Below, piece after piece: positions 1-7,304 of a stretch of 8,380 nucleotides of DNA. The notes below the pieces were generated by a model that had not been told where the DNA came from, ran no database searches, and worked only from the letters and a program-made list of their open reading frames with translations. The stretch is from Bacteroidales bacterium UBA4347 (GTDB taxonomy: Bacteria > Bacteroidota > Bacteroidia > Bacteroidales > P3). Every line of letters begins with the position of its first letter. The first letter of the stretch is position 1. The DNA is taken from NCBI GenBank assembly GCA_002394185.1, contig DGTB01000055.1, forward strand, positions 1 to 8,380, given 5' to 3'. A program made the position numbers and the translations under genes.

Positions 1-587
1 ATCTGCTTGTCGTAGCGGCCGATGTCGCCGGTGAAACCGAGACGTATCTTGCGGCGGCCGTCCTTGATTTCCAGGTATACACAGGCCGAACCGAGGATGT
101 GGCCGGCGTCGAAGAACTCTACCGTCACCTCGCCCTCGATGTTGAACTTCTTGTGGTACGGCACGCTGATGAAGCAGCTCATGCAGGCTTGCGCATCCTG
201 CTCGTCGTAGATAGGCTCCACGGGTTCGAGACCTTGCGCCTTGCGCTTCTTGTTGAAGGTATGCGTGTCCTGTTCCTGTATGCGGCCGGCGTCGGCGAGC
301 ATGATGGCGCAGAGGTCACGTGTGGCGGGGGTGCAGAGCACAGTGCCACGGAAACCCAGTTTGTAGATGAAGGGGATGAGGCCGGAATGGTCTATATGAG
401 CATGAGAGAGAATCAGATAGTCGATCTCCTTGGGGTCGAAGCCGAGGTCGCGGTTCATGGCGTCGGTCTCCAGGCCCTTGCCTTGGTACATGCCGCAGTC
501 GAGCAGAATCTTCAGTCCACTTTTGGTCGTTATGAGGTGTTTGCTACCCGTCACTTCGCGGGTGGCGCCCATAAATTGCAGTTTCAT
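1..587 (-). CDS. MBL-fold metallohydrolase, beta-CASP/RNA-specificity-factor type, partial (C-terminus beyond left edge)
   Basis: Reading the minus strand from the ATG at 587 gives 195 codons with no stop before the window edge, so only the N-terminal part is present. The protein starts MKLQFMGATREVTGSKHL, typical of the YSH1/CPSF-like exonuclease group of metallo-beta-lactamase-fold proteins. The metal-binding motif HAHIDH lies at residues 62-67, an LLDCG strand at 28-32, DAGHILGSA at 160-168 (H163 a likely metal ligand) and FTGDIGR at 185-191 (D188 the likely bridging aspartate). Family members are zinc-dependent RNA nucleases or related hydrolases; the beta-CASP part that would settle this lies outside the window. 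A Bacteroidetes-type promoter at 616-648 gives it a short leader of about 20 nt, so it need not depend on the LRR gene upstream. The family call is firm; the exact substrate is unknown. Confidence 0.93.
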   Translation of the reverse strand, partial: MKLQFMGATREVTGSKHLITTKSGLKILLDCGMYQGKGLETDAMNRDLGFDPKEIDYLILSHAHIDHSGLIPFIYKLGFRGTVLCTPATRDLCAIMLADAGRIQEQDTHTFNKKRKAQGLEPVEPIYDEQDAQACMSCFISVPYHKKFNIEGEVTVEFFDAGHILGSACVYLEIKDGRRKIRLGFTGDIGRYDKQ

Positions 588-615
588 CGTTATTTATAGT
601 TTTTATTTCAAAATG

Positions 616-648
616 CAAATATACAAACTTTTCTCCAATCGCAACAAA
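616..648 (-). promoter_or_regulatory. Bacteroidetes sigma-ABfr-type promoter for the MBL-fold gene
   Basis: Read on the minus strand, TTTG (648-645) is followed after 21 nt by TATATTTG (623-616), matching the Bacteroides consensus TTTG-N19-21-TAnnTTTG exactly. Transcription would start about 5-8 nt further on, leaving a leader of roughly 20 nt before the ATG at 587. The -33 box lies only a few bases beyond the stop codon of the LRR gene (653-655). Confidence 0.7.
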
Positions 649-652
649 AAAG

Positions 653-1900
653 TTATTCAACGGTCACTTTCTTTGCCCCCGTTTCGCCCACCCAGACAAT
701 ATAGACACCAGCGGCGGGAAGGGGTATCAGTACCTCTCCGGAGGTGGACAAAGCGGTTGCCACGAGGCGGCCGGAATTATCATAAACACTTATTTCCATG
801 TGCTTTGCGCCGCTGACTACCACTCCCCTGCCCCTGGCCTGCACATGCCACTGCGGAAGGTCCACGGAGGGGGTACTGAGCTGTTCAAAAAAAGCCGTCA
901 GCACCATGTCCTCGGTCACGGCAACTCGCCGCGGGTTCTCGTGCGAGGCATCGCTCCATCCGGCAAAACTCCCCGCCAAAGGCAAGGCGCATACCTCGAC
1001 CAGCGTGCCTACAGGCACTTCCACCGTGCCGACACCCACGCCCAACGCCTCGTCCGACGTGCGGACACTCAGACTGGCCATTGGCACGGAGACGGTATCG
1101 GACAACCGCGGGAAGAACATGGCCCACAGCATCTTGTCGTCCGTCAGGGTCAGCGGACGAGGATTGCGCTCGTCGCCGTCGTTCCAGCAGATGAAAGTGT
1201 AGCCTGCCGACGGCACGGCGGTGATATTGAGCACGGTTCCGACAGAATAAGTGCCGCCGCCGGCGACAGAGCCTCGCAGCGGGTCGTTGGCGGCAAGCGA
1301 GAGGGTCACCATCGGCCCGTCGGCCACCACGTTGCCAAAGTCGCTCCATGGCGCGGCTGCGGAGTATGCCGCCTGACTGCCCGCGGGGACATGCAACGTG
1401 CTGGAAGCCAGCGAGAGATTATAGAAGGAGTAGGGCGACGTGCGCGGCGGCGTGGGGCGGTTGCACCACACGTCGGACAAAGCCGTGCAGCCCTCGAAGA
1501 CACGAAGGCCGACCGTGTCCATCGACGCGGGGATAACCACCGTCTGCAAGCCGCTGCAGCCGTTGAAAGCGCTGTTTCCCAACCACGTGACACCGCCTCC
1601 GATGGCCACGCTGCTCAGCCCGGTACACTCGTAGAAAGCCAACTGCCCCACCTGGAGCACATTGAGAACCTCACCGTTGTAGTTCACACTCGCCGGAATC
1701 TGCAATGCACCCGTGGGACGTGTATAGCCGTCCCACCCGTTGACCGGCATGGATGTGTGGTTGGGATAGGTCACCTCCACGCCACCAGCCACGATGCTGA
1801 AATAGAGTGTCTGCCCGCTGCTTACAACCAGCGAGAAGTCCTGCGCCCAAACCGTCCAAGTCCAGGAGCAAAGCAGGAGAAATATTGCCAATCTTTTCAT
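653..1900 (-). CDS. Secreted BspA-like LRR protein with InlB-type repeats and type IX secretion C-terminal domain
   Basis: The 415-residue protein starts with a signal peptide (basic MKR, hydrophobic core 4-18, likely cleavage after WA-Q about residue 19-20). Residues 86-152 contain three 23-residue BspA-type (LRR_5) modules with the recurring pattern AF..C..L..V.I....; the GYTRPTGALQIP-type lead-in before them (58-69) is common in Bacteroidetes proteins of this class. Residues about 198-262 and 275-338 are two diverged copies of a small beta module (GxxVxVGT...A.P..G..F..W.D....NPR...T.D....A.F), resembling the InlB B-repeat/Flg_new family. Residues about 350-415 look like a T9SS type A sorting domain: SVYDNSGRLV at 371-380, then a PLPAAGVYIVWV strand and KKVTVE at the end. 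It is therefore probably exported by type IX secretion and displayed or released as an adhesin-like or scaffold protein; its ligand is unknown. No strict promoter consensus was found in its leader. Codon use is more mixed than in the plus-strand genes. Confidence 0.88.
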   Translation of the reverse strand: MKRLAIFLLLCSWTWTVWAQDFSLVVSSGQTLYFSIVAGGVEVTYPNHTSMPVNGWDGYTRPTGALQIPASVNYNGEVLNVLQVGQLAFYECTGLSSVAIGGGVTWLGNSAFNGCSGLQTVVIPASMDTVGLRVFEGCTALSDVWCNRPTPPRTSPYSFYNLSLASSTLHVPAGSQAAYSAAAPWSDFGNVVADGPMVTLSLAANDPLRGSVAGGGTYSVGTVLNITAVPSAGYTFICWNDGDERNPRPLTLTDDKMLWAMFFPRLSDTVSVPMASLSVRTSDEALGVGVGTVEVPVGTLVEVCALPLAGSFAGWSDASHENPRRVAVTEDMVLTAFFEQLSTPSVDLPQWHVQARGRGVVVSGAKHMEISVYDNSGRLVATALSTSGEVLIPLPAAGVYIVWVGETGAKKVTVE

Positions 1901-1916
1901 ATATCCGCTATAACGG

Positions 1917-1946
1917 AAAAAAACTTTTTTTATTGTAAACTTTTTT
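1917..1946. repeat. A-tract/T-tract palindrome and AAACTTTTTT direct repeat in the LRR gene leader
   Basis: Seven A (1917-1923), one C, then seven T (1925-1931) form a near-symmetrical palindrome. The string AAACTTTTTT occurs at 1921-1930 and again at 1937-1946, 16 nt apart. It lies within 50 nt upstream of the LRR start codon on the minus strand, where promoter or upstream activating DNA would be. Such A/T tracts often bend DNA; no protein binding can be asserted. Confidence 0.4.
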
Positions 1947-1973
1947 CATTCCATCCTCAACAGGCGAAAAAGA

Positions 1974-2005
1974 TTTGGCAGAATGGTAAATTTTTACTAT
2001 CTTTG
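1974..2005 (+). promoter_or_regulatory. Bacteroidetes-type promoter for yidC and the genes after it
   Basis: TTTG at 1974-1977 is followed by a 20-nt spacer and TATCTTTG at 1998-2005, an exact fit to TTTG-N19-21-TAnnTTTG. Transcription should start near 2010-2013, giving a 5' leader of about 70 nt. The spacer holds a small inverted repeat GTAAA-TT-TTTAC (1986-1997) that directly abuts the -7 box. Confidence 0.78.
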
Positions 2006-2007
2006 CA

Positions 2008-2027
2008 TTTTCTCTCCAAAGAGAAAA
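2008..2027 (+). promoter_or_regulatory. Perfect 8-bp inverted repeat at the predicted yidC transcription start
   Basis: TTTTCTCT (2008-2015) and AGAGAAAA (2020-2027) are exact reverse complements separated by CCAA. The left arm spans the expected transcription start and the element is about 55 nt upstream of the yidC ATG. It could act as an operator on DNA or, if transcribed nearly whole, as a 5' mRNA hairpin. It is not followed by a T run, so it does not look like a terminator. Confidence 0.5.
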
Positions 2028-2082
2028 CCAATTGTAAAGAATTGTAATATAATAACAAATATAGAAAAAGAACAGACGAACT

Positions 2083-4062
2083 ATGGATAAAAAGTCGATT
2101 ATTGGACTGGTTTTGATTTTCGGAATCTTTGTAGGCTACATGTGGTGGGTGTCGCCCTCGGCCGAGGAACGCGCCAAGATGGAAGCCGAGCGACAGCACA
2201 TGCTGGATTCGATGGCCAACGCGCAGCGTGTGGCCGACTCGGTGGCCACGGCACAGGCACGCCTCGACTCGCTGGCCGCCGCCGGCGACAGCACGGCCCT
2301 CGCCGCCACAGGCACCAAGGCAATGGACATGGGGGTCTTCGGCCTTGCCGACCAGACCGAAGCCCAGACCTACGAGCTTTACACCGACCTCATGAACATC
2401 TATTTCAGCAACCTCGGTGCCAGCATCAATAGCTTGGTGCTCAACGATTACATGACCTACGACAGCAACGAACTGTGGCTCATCACCCCCTCGGACGACA
2501 ACCTCAACCTCGTTTTCTCCACCGCCGACAACCGCGTGGTGAACACCAAAGACCTCGTCTTCACCCCCTACCTCAACGGCACGCCGTGGAACGACCTGAA
2601 TTCCGCTGCCGCCGTGAAGGGCGACGACTCTACTGTGGTCAGCTTCCGCGCCGAACTTGCCGACAGCCTCCACGAGGGCTACCTGGAGTTCCGCTACACC
2701 GTGCACGGCAACAGCTACGAGGTGGACTTCGACATCAACTTCGTGGGTCTCGCCGACATCATCCGCTCCAGCAACTACCTCGACCTGCAGTGGCACAACC
2801 GTATGAACCGCCAGGAGAAAGTCTCCGCCGGCAACCGCGGCAAAGGCAACCGCAACAGCGACCGCGAGCGCTACTACAGCAGCATCTATTACAAATCCCC
2901 CAAAGACGATGTGGAAAACCTCTCCATGGGCAGTGACGACGGCGAGCAGGTGAAAACCAACCTCGACTGGATAGCCTTCAAGCAACAGTACTTCTGCGCC
3001 ATCATCACCGCCGAAGGCGAGCCCTTCGAGAACGCCGACGTGAAGGTGACCACCAACAGCAAGGACACCAACAGCCGCTACCTCACCGATATGTACGCCG
3101 TCATCGGCATCCCCTACACCCCCGAGACCCAACAGGTGAACATGGGCTTCTACTTCGGCCCCACCAAGTACCGCGACCTCAAGGCCATGGACCGCGGCTT
3201 CGAGAAGATGCTGCCCCTCGGCTGGACCATCATCTCCAAGAGCATCAGCCGCTGGCTCATCATCCCGGCCTTCAACTTCCTGGAGAACTTCCTCACCAAC
3301 TACGGCCTCATCATCATCCTCTTCACGCTCATCATCCGCCTCATCCTCCTGCCCCTGGTGTACAAGAGCTACCGCGGCAGCGCCATCATGCGCATCCTCA
3401 AGCCCGAGATGGACGCCCTCAACGCCAAGTACCCCAAGCCCGAACAGGCCATGCAGAAACAGCAACAGATGATGGCCCTGCAGAAGAAGGCCGGCTACAG
3501 CCCCATGGCAGGCTGCCTGCCTGTACTCATCCAGATGCCCTTCCTGACGGCCATGTTCATGTTCTTCCCCATCGCCATCGAACTGCGCCAGAAACCCTTC
3601 CTCTGGTGCGACGACCTCTCCACCTACGACTCCATCCTCGACTTCGGCTTCAACATCCCGCTCTACGGCGACCACGTCTCCCTCTTCTGCCTCCTGATGT
3701 TCGGCATGCAGTTCTTCTACACCTGGTACACCATGCGCAACCAGAACATGAGCGGCGGCATGCCCGGCATGAAATTCATGATGTACTTCATGCCCTTCAT
3801 GATGCTCTTCATCTTCAACAGCCAGAGCGCCGGACTCAACCTCTACTACCTCATCTCCCTCACCTTCACCATGGCCACCATGATGCTCATCCGCCGCTTC
3901 ACCAGCGAGAAGAAGGTCCGCGCCCACATGGCCGCCTACGACCAGAAACACGCCAACGGCAACGGCAAACCCAAGAAGAAGAGCAGCTTCGCCAAGCGCC
4001 TCGAAGAGATGCAGAAGATGGCCGAGCAGATGCAGAAACAGCAGCAGAACAACAAACGATAA
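2083..4062 (+). CDS. yidC: Membrane protein insertase YidC
   Basis: This 659-residue protein is the YidC/Oxa1/Alb3 insertase, which places proteins in the inner membrane alone or with SecYEG. A single N-terminal membrane segment (about 5-23) is followed by an Ala/acid-rich, probably helical stretch (24-80) and a large periplasmic beta domain reaching about residue 375. The conserved core begins at GWTIISKSISRW (380). R419 in LIIRLILLPLVYKS matches the essential groove arginine of the family. A cytosolic helical hairpin (about 430-468) is rich in Gln and Lys. The signature AGYSPMAGCLP (470-480) and further membrane helices (about 477-500, 535-555, 565-610) follow. The C-terminal tail (about 612-659) is strongly basic and Gln-rich, as in forms that contact the ribosome. 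The ATG is preceded by an A-rich leader (AAAAAGAACAG) with no Shine-Dalgarno, usual in Bacteroidota. It is the first gene of the plus-strand group, with nhaD 25 nt downstream. Confidence 0.97.
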   Translation: MDKKSIIGLVLIFGIFVGYMWWVSPSAEERAKMEAERQHMLDSMANAQRVADSVATAQARLDSLAAAGDSTALAATGTKAMDMGVFGLADQTEAQTYELYTDLMNIYFSNLGASINSLVLNDYMTYDSNELWLITPSDDNLNLVFSTADNRVVNTKDLVFTPYLNGTPWNDLNSAAAVKGDDSTVVSFRAELADSLHEGYLEFRYTVHGNSYEVDFDINFVGLADIIRSSNYLDLQWHNRMNRQEKVSAGNRGKGNRNSDRERYYSSIYYKSPKDDVENLSMGSDDGEQVKTNLDWIAFKQQYFCAIITAEGEPFENADVKVTTNSKDTNSRYLTDMYAVIGIPYTPETQQVNMGFYFGPTKYRDLKAMDRGFEKMLPLGWTIISKSISRWLIIPAFNFLENFLTNYGLIIILFTLIIRLILLPLVYKSYRGSAIMRILKPEMDALNAKYPKPEQAMQKQQQMMALQKKAGYSPMAGCLPVLIQMPFLTAMFMFFPIAIELRQKPFLWCDDLSTYDSILDFGFNIPLYGDHVSLFCLLMFGMQFFYTWYTMRNQNMSGGMPGMKFMMYFMPFMMLFIFNSQSAGLNLYYLISLTFTMATMMLIRRFTSEKKVRAHMAAYDQKHANGNGKPKKKSSFAKRLEEMQKMAEQMQKQQQNNKR

Positions 4063-4087
4063 TATCAATCCCTAAAACACAAATATT

Positions 4088-5443
4088 ATGGTTGTAACCT
4101 TAGTAACAATATTTATTATCGGATACTTCTTCATCGCGATGGAGCATCCGCTTAAAATCAACAAAACGGCATCGGCACTGATGCTGGGCACGCTGCTTTG
4201 GACGGTATTCGTCTTCTGCAACGCCACCTTCGATCCCTCGATGGACTCCGACACATGGCACAAGTTCATCAGCGGTCACCTGGTGGAGAACCTTGGCGAG
4301 ACGGCGGAAATCGTATTCTTCCTCCTCGGAGCCATGACCATCGTCACCCTGATTGAGGACTATCAGGGCTTCCGCGTCATCACCGACAAGATTACCACCA
4401 CCGACAAGAAGAAGCTCCTCTGGGTCATCAGCATCCTCACCTTCTTCCTCTCGGCCCTGCTGGACAACATGACCACCGCCATCGTCATGGTGGCCCTGCT
4501 GCGCAAACTCATTGCCGACAAGAAGGAGCGCTGGCTCTACGCCGGCATGGTCATCCTCGCCGCCAACGCCGGCGGCGCTTGGAGCCCCATCGGCGACGTG
4601 ACCACCATCATGCTCTGGATCAGCGGCCAGGTGACCACCGTCAACATCATCGTCAAAACGCTCATTGCCTCGCTTGTCTGCATGGTGGTGCCCGTGCTCA
4701 TCATCGGTTCCACCTTGAAAGGCGAAATCCAGCGTCCCGAAGAGTCCAACAGCGGCGTGGAAATCCCCGTCAAGCTGCGCAAACTCGTCCTCTTCATGGG
4801 CATCGCCGCCCTCATCTTCGTCCCCGTCTTCAAGACCATCACCCATCTGCCCCCCTACCTGGGCATGCTCTTCGGACTGGCCATCCTGTGGGTAACCACC
4901 GAAATTCTCAGCCGCAAGTACGAGAAAGAGGGCCACAAACTGCCCACGGCAGTCTCCACCCTCGAGCACATCGACACCCCCACCATCCTCTTCTTCCTCG
5001 GCATCCTGATGGCCGTCTCCTGCCTGAAGGTGAGCGGCATTCTGGGCAGCCTGGCCACAGGCCTCAACGGCGCCTTCGGCACCGAAGCCCCGGGCTTCTT
5101 CTTCATCGACCTCATCATCGGTGTCCTCTCGGCCGTGGTCGACAACGTGCCACTGGTGGCTGCCGCCATGGGCATGTACCCGCTGGGCGACGGCGCCATC
5201 TTCGACGTCAACCATCCCTTCTGGGAGTTCCTCGCCTACTGCGCCGGTACCGGCGGTAGCCTCCTCATCATCGGTTCCGCCGCCGGCGTGGCCGTGATGG
5301 GTATGGAAAAGATCGACTTCATCTGGTACCTCAAGAAAATCTCTCTCCTCGCCCTGGCAGGCTACATTGCCGGAGCAATTGTGTTCATCCTGATGGATGT
5401 GACCCTATTTGAACAAGTGGCATGGTTAAGAGACTTGGCATAG
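4088..5443 (+). CDS. nhaD: Sodium:proton antiporter NhaD
   Basis: The 451-residue polytopic membrane protein belongs to the NhaD family of the ion transporter superfamily (ArsB/CitMHS-like fold). It would exchange cytoplasmic Na+ (possibly Li+) for external protons. Diagnostic motifs are LLDNMTTAIV (D126, N127), GGAWSPIGDVTT (162-173) and VVDNVPLVAAAMGM (D352, N353); the two DN motifs occupy equivalent places in the two inverted halves of the fold. GTGGSLLIIGSAAGVAVMG near the C-terminus is also typical. Roughly eleven to thirteen hydrophobic segments are visible. Length is usual for the family. It lies 25 nt after yidC with no terminator or promoter consensus between, so co-transcription is likely. 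Its last 22 nt overlap the start of the next gene, suggesting translational coupling. The leader CCCTAAAACACAAATATT has no Shine-Dalgarno. Confidence 0.95.
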   Translation: MVVTLVTIFIIGYFFIAMEHPLKINKTASALMLGTLLWTVFVFCNATFDPSMDSDTWHKFISGHLVENLGETAEIVFFLLGAMTIVTLIEDYQGFRVITDKITTTDKKKLLWVISILTFFLSALLDNMTTAIVMVALLRKLIADKKERWLYAGMVILAANAGGAWSPIGDVTTIMLWISGQVTTVNIIVKTLIASLVCMVVPVLIIGSTLKGEIQRPEESNSGVEIPVKLRKLVLFMGIAALIFVPVFKTITHLPPYLGMLFGLAILWVTTEILSRKYEKEGHKLPTAVSTLEHIDTPTILFFLGILMAVSCLKVSGILGSLATGLNGAFGTEAPGFFFIDLIIGVLSAVVDNVPLVAAAMGMYPLGDGAIFDVNHPFWEFLAYCAGTGGSLLIIGSAAGVAVMGMEKIDFIWYLKKISLLALAGYIAGAIVFILMDVTLFEQVAWLRDLA

Positions 5444-6735
5444 CATGGCGGCTGTGGTGCCTGCGTCCCTGGTGGCGCAAGGCACTGAATGTCGCAACCG
5501 TAATATTCGCCCTGGCAGGCGCCGCCATCATCGGCGCCTGGGGGCTTTATCAGCTCGGCGTCACCAACAACAGCGGCGCGGTGGACAAGAACTACCGCTC
5601 GCTGCTCGAGGTATCGGAAATCGAGGACCTCAATCATGCCCAACTCTCAAACAACGAGCTGGACGCCGAGTGGGCACTGCAGTATGGGCGTGTGGCCGCG
5701 CTGGCGCGTTTCTACCCCGTCAACGCACGCCTCATCCTCACCGCCGCACAGAACAGCGACGACCCCATGGTGGTGGACCGCATGCTGGCTGCCGCGCGTA
5801 TCTATATTGACGACCCCAAGGGCGTCGACCGTCTGGGGCAGCGCATCTCGCAGCTCATCAGCGAGGTGCCGCAGCAGCAGAACGGCAACGTCATCCCCTG
5901 GATGCAGGGCGTGGAATGGCCAGCCCTGAAGCAGGCCATCCTGCGCGACAGCGCCCTCATCCGCGAGGCCGGACGCCTCTCAGGTGTCGAACCGCGCCTC
6001 ATCGTCGGTTGCCTCGTCGGCGAACAGATACGCCTCTTCAACTCCAAACGCGAGATGTTCAAGAAGTACCTCGGCCCCGTCAAGGTGCTCAGCGTCCAGA
6101 GCCAGTTCAGCTACGGCGTCAACGGCATCAAGGACTTCACCGCTAAGGCCGTCGAGGACCACCTGAAAGACCCCACCTCCGAGTACTACATGGGGCCCGC
6201 CTACGAGCACCTGCTCGACTTCGAGACCGACGACCACGTCACCGAGCGCTACAACCGCCTCGTCGACTACCGCAACCACCTCTACTCCTACCTCTACACC
6301 GGCTGCATCCTGCACCAGACCATGCTGCAATGGCGCCGCGCAGGCTACGACATCAGCGACCGCCCCGATGTGCTCTTCACCCTCTTCAACGTGGGCTTCT
6401 CGCAGTCCGTCCCCAAGGCCAACCCCGTCCCCGGCGGCAGCCACATCAAGGTGGGCGACGCAACCTACACCTTCGGCGCCCTGGGCTTCGACTTCTACTA
6501 CAGCGGCGAACTGGCCGACGTCTTCCCCTTCCAGCGCGAACGCTTCGCCAAGAACCAGCGCCCCTTGACGGCGGAAGATGTGAAGCGCATACAGGACAAC
6601 ATGAGCGACTGCAACCGCCCCGAACGCGGCCTCGAATACCGCCGCGACTCCGTGAGCACCACCCCGCAGGAAAAACCCGACCCCTTCGGCGTCAACCACG
6701 ACCAGGTGAAGCCCATCGAGCATACGGCACAGTGA
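5422..6735 (+). CDS. Membrane-anchored protein of unknown function, possible lysozyme/transglycosylase-like domain
   Basis: The 437-residue protein has a basic, Trp-rich N-terminus (residues 1-20), one membrane segment (about 21-43) and a large soluble part predicted to be periplasmic, so it is a type II anchored protein. Residues 185-250 read like the catalytic start of a soluble lytic transglycosylase: SGVEPRLIVGCLVGEQIR, with E201 where the catalytic glutamate would be, then QSQFSYGVNGIKDFTAKAVEDHL, which resembles the Ser-x-Gly segment after it. A distinctive motif GGSHIKVGDATYTFGALGFDFYYSGEL begins at G338, after LFTLFNVGFSQS. The tail (about 395-437) is polar and probably disordered. 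The ATG at 5422 lies inside nhaD; no alternative ATG in this frame precedes the membrane segment, so this start is favoured. I do not recognise a named gene. The fold assignment is by eye and tentative; that it is a real, expressed protein is well supported by length, codon use and topology. Confidence 0.85.
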   Translation: MVKRLGIAWRLWCLRPWWRKALNVATVIFALAGAAIIGAWGLYQLGVTNNSGAVDKNYRSLLEVSEIEDLNHAQLSNNELDAEWALQYGRVAALARFYPVNARLILTAAQNSDDPMVVDRMLAAARIYIDDPKGVDRLGQRISQLISEVPQQQNGNVIPWMQGVEWPALKQAILRDSALIREAGRLSGVEPRLIVGCLVGEQIRLFNSKREMFKKYLGPVKVLSVQSQFSYGVNGIKDFTAKAVEDHLKDPTSEYYMGPAYEHLLDFETDDHVTERYNRLVDYRNHLYSYLYTGCILHQTMLQWRRAGYDISDRPDVLFTLFNVGFSQSVPKANPVPGGSHIKVGDATYTFGALGFDFYYSGELADVFPFQRERFAKNQRPLTAEDVKRIQDNMSDCNRPERGLEYRRDSVSTTPQEKPDPFGVNHDQVKPIEHTAQ

Positions 6736-6778
6736 GAATTGACAATTAAAAAAATAACCAATTAAAACACAAAAAACA

Positions 6779-7233
6779 ATGATGAAAAAAATCCTTATGA
6801 TGGCCTTCGTGGCCACGAGCATGCTGCTGGCTACCAGCTGCAGCAAAGACGAGACGACCAGAAAGTCTTCTCCGGCGACAGCCTGAAGGGCACCACCTGG
6901 GTGGCCAACCTCAACGAGAGCATGACCGAGTCCCGAGAGGGCCAGGAAATGACCATGTCCATCAAGGGCAAGGTGTCCATTACGTTCAACACCGAGACCG
7001 CCGGCACCGCCATTGTCGATGTCACCATGTCCTCCTCCCTCATGGGCGAGCCCTTCTCCGAGCCTATGAACGAAACCGTCGACTTCACCTATACCTTCGA
7101 CGGCAGCAAGGTGACCATCACGCAGACGGATGAAGAAGACGAAACCAACTCCTTCTACCTGACGCTCAACAGCGACAAAACCGCCCTGGTGGGCACGCAG
7201 AACAATTTCGCGGTGGAATTCTACCTTCAGTAG
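6779..7233 (+). pseudogene. Small lipoprotein gene, interrupted by an apparent 1-nt frameshift
   Basis: The ATG at 6779 opens a clear lipoprotein signal peptide (basic KK at 3-4, hydrophobic core, lipobox LATSC with C21), continues SKDE, and stops at TGA 6884-6886 after 35 codons. The rest of the protein continues in the next frame: from about 6853 it reads DDQKVFSGDSLKGTTWVANL and runs to TAG 7231-7233. One extra base near 6850-6858 (GACGA-GACGAC) would join both parts into about 151 residues starting CSKD(D/E)DDQKVF. The body carries a GTTW start and a FTYTFDG strand, resembling the C-terminal domain of the next gene, and looks like a small beta-barrel or lipocalin-like surface lipoprotein. 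A GTG at 6901 could start only a leaderless fragment. Causes could be a true loss, slippage-based switching in the GAC repeat, or a base-calling error. The leader is A-rich. Confidence 0.8.
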
Positions 7234-7304
7234 AACATCCCTGTCGCCTCCATTGTCATTAAATCCATAAAACTTTATACCTTAACCCCCCAAAAATCAT
7301 TATT

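Noticed and set aside
800..2047. 415-codon plus-strand frame opposite the LRR gene
   Set aside because: Its composition is Arg/His/Gly/Ala-rich with no domain, and the minus-strand LRR/T9SS protein explains the stretch fully.
2056..2063. TATATTTG on the minus strand in the yidC leader, a possible LRR gene -7 box
   Set aside because: No TTTG lies at 19-21 nt upstream on that strand, and it would leave a leader of about 150 nt that overlaps the yidC promoter.
1957..4068. 703-codon open frame on the minus strand across yidC
   Set aside because: It is an antisense shadow created by the strong C-ending codon bias of yidC. The product is dominated by Val, His, Glu, Ala and Gly in low-complexity runs, while the plus strand gives an unmistakable YidC.
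4100..5215. 371-codon minus-strand frame opposite nhaD
   Set aside because: Asp/Glu/Gly/His-rich antisense shadow of a clearly recognised antiporter; no leader or family resemblance.
6738..6767. AATTGACAATTAAAA-like strings and a CAATTAAAA direct repeat (6743-6751, 6759-6767) between genes
   Set aside because: They resemble remnants of short ATTGACA-type repeats seen in some Bacteroidetes intergenic DNA, but are too short and AT-rich to call a repeat element.
6840..6865. Programmed -1 ribosomal frameshift in the small lipoprotein
   Set aside because: There is no X-XXY-YYZ slippery heptamer at the frame junction and no obvious following pseudoknot, so a base deletion or sequence error is the simpler reading.
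7252..7283. Possible promoter before the second lipoprotein (ATTG, 22 nt, TACCTTAA)
   Set aside because: Both boxes deviate from TTTG and TAnnTTTG and the spacing is too long, so it is not better than chance.
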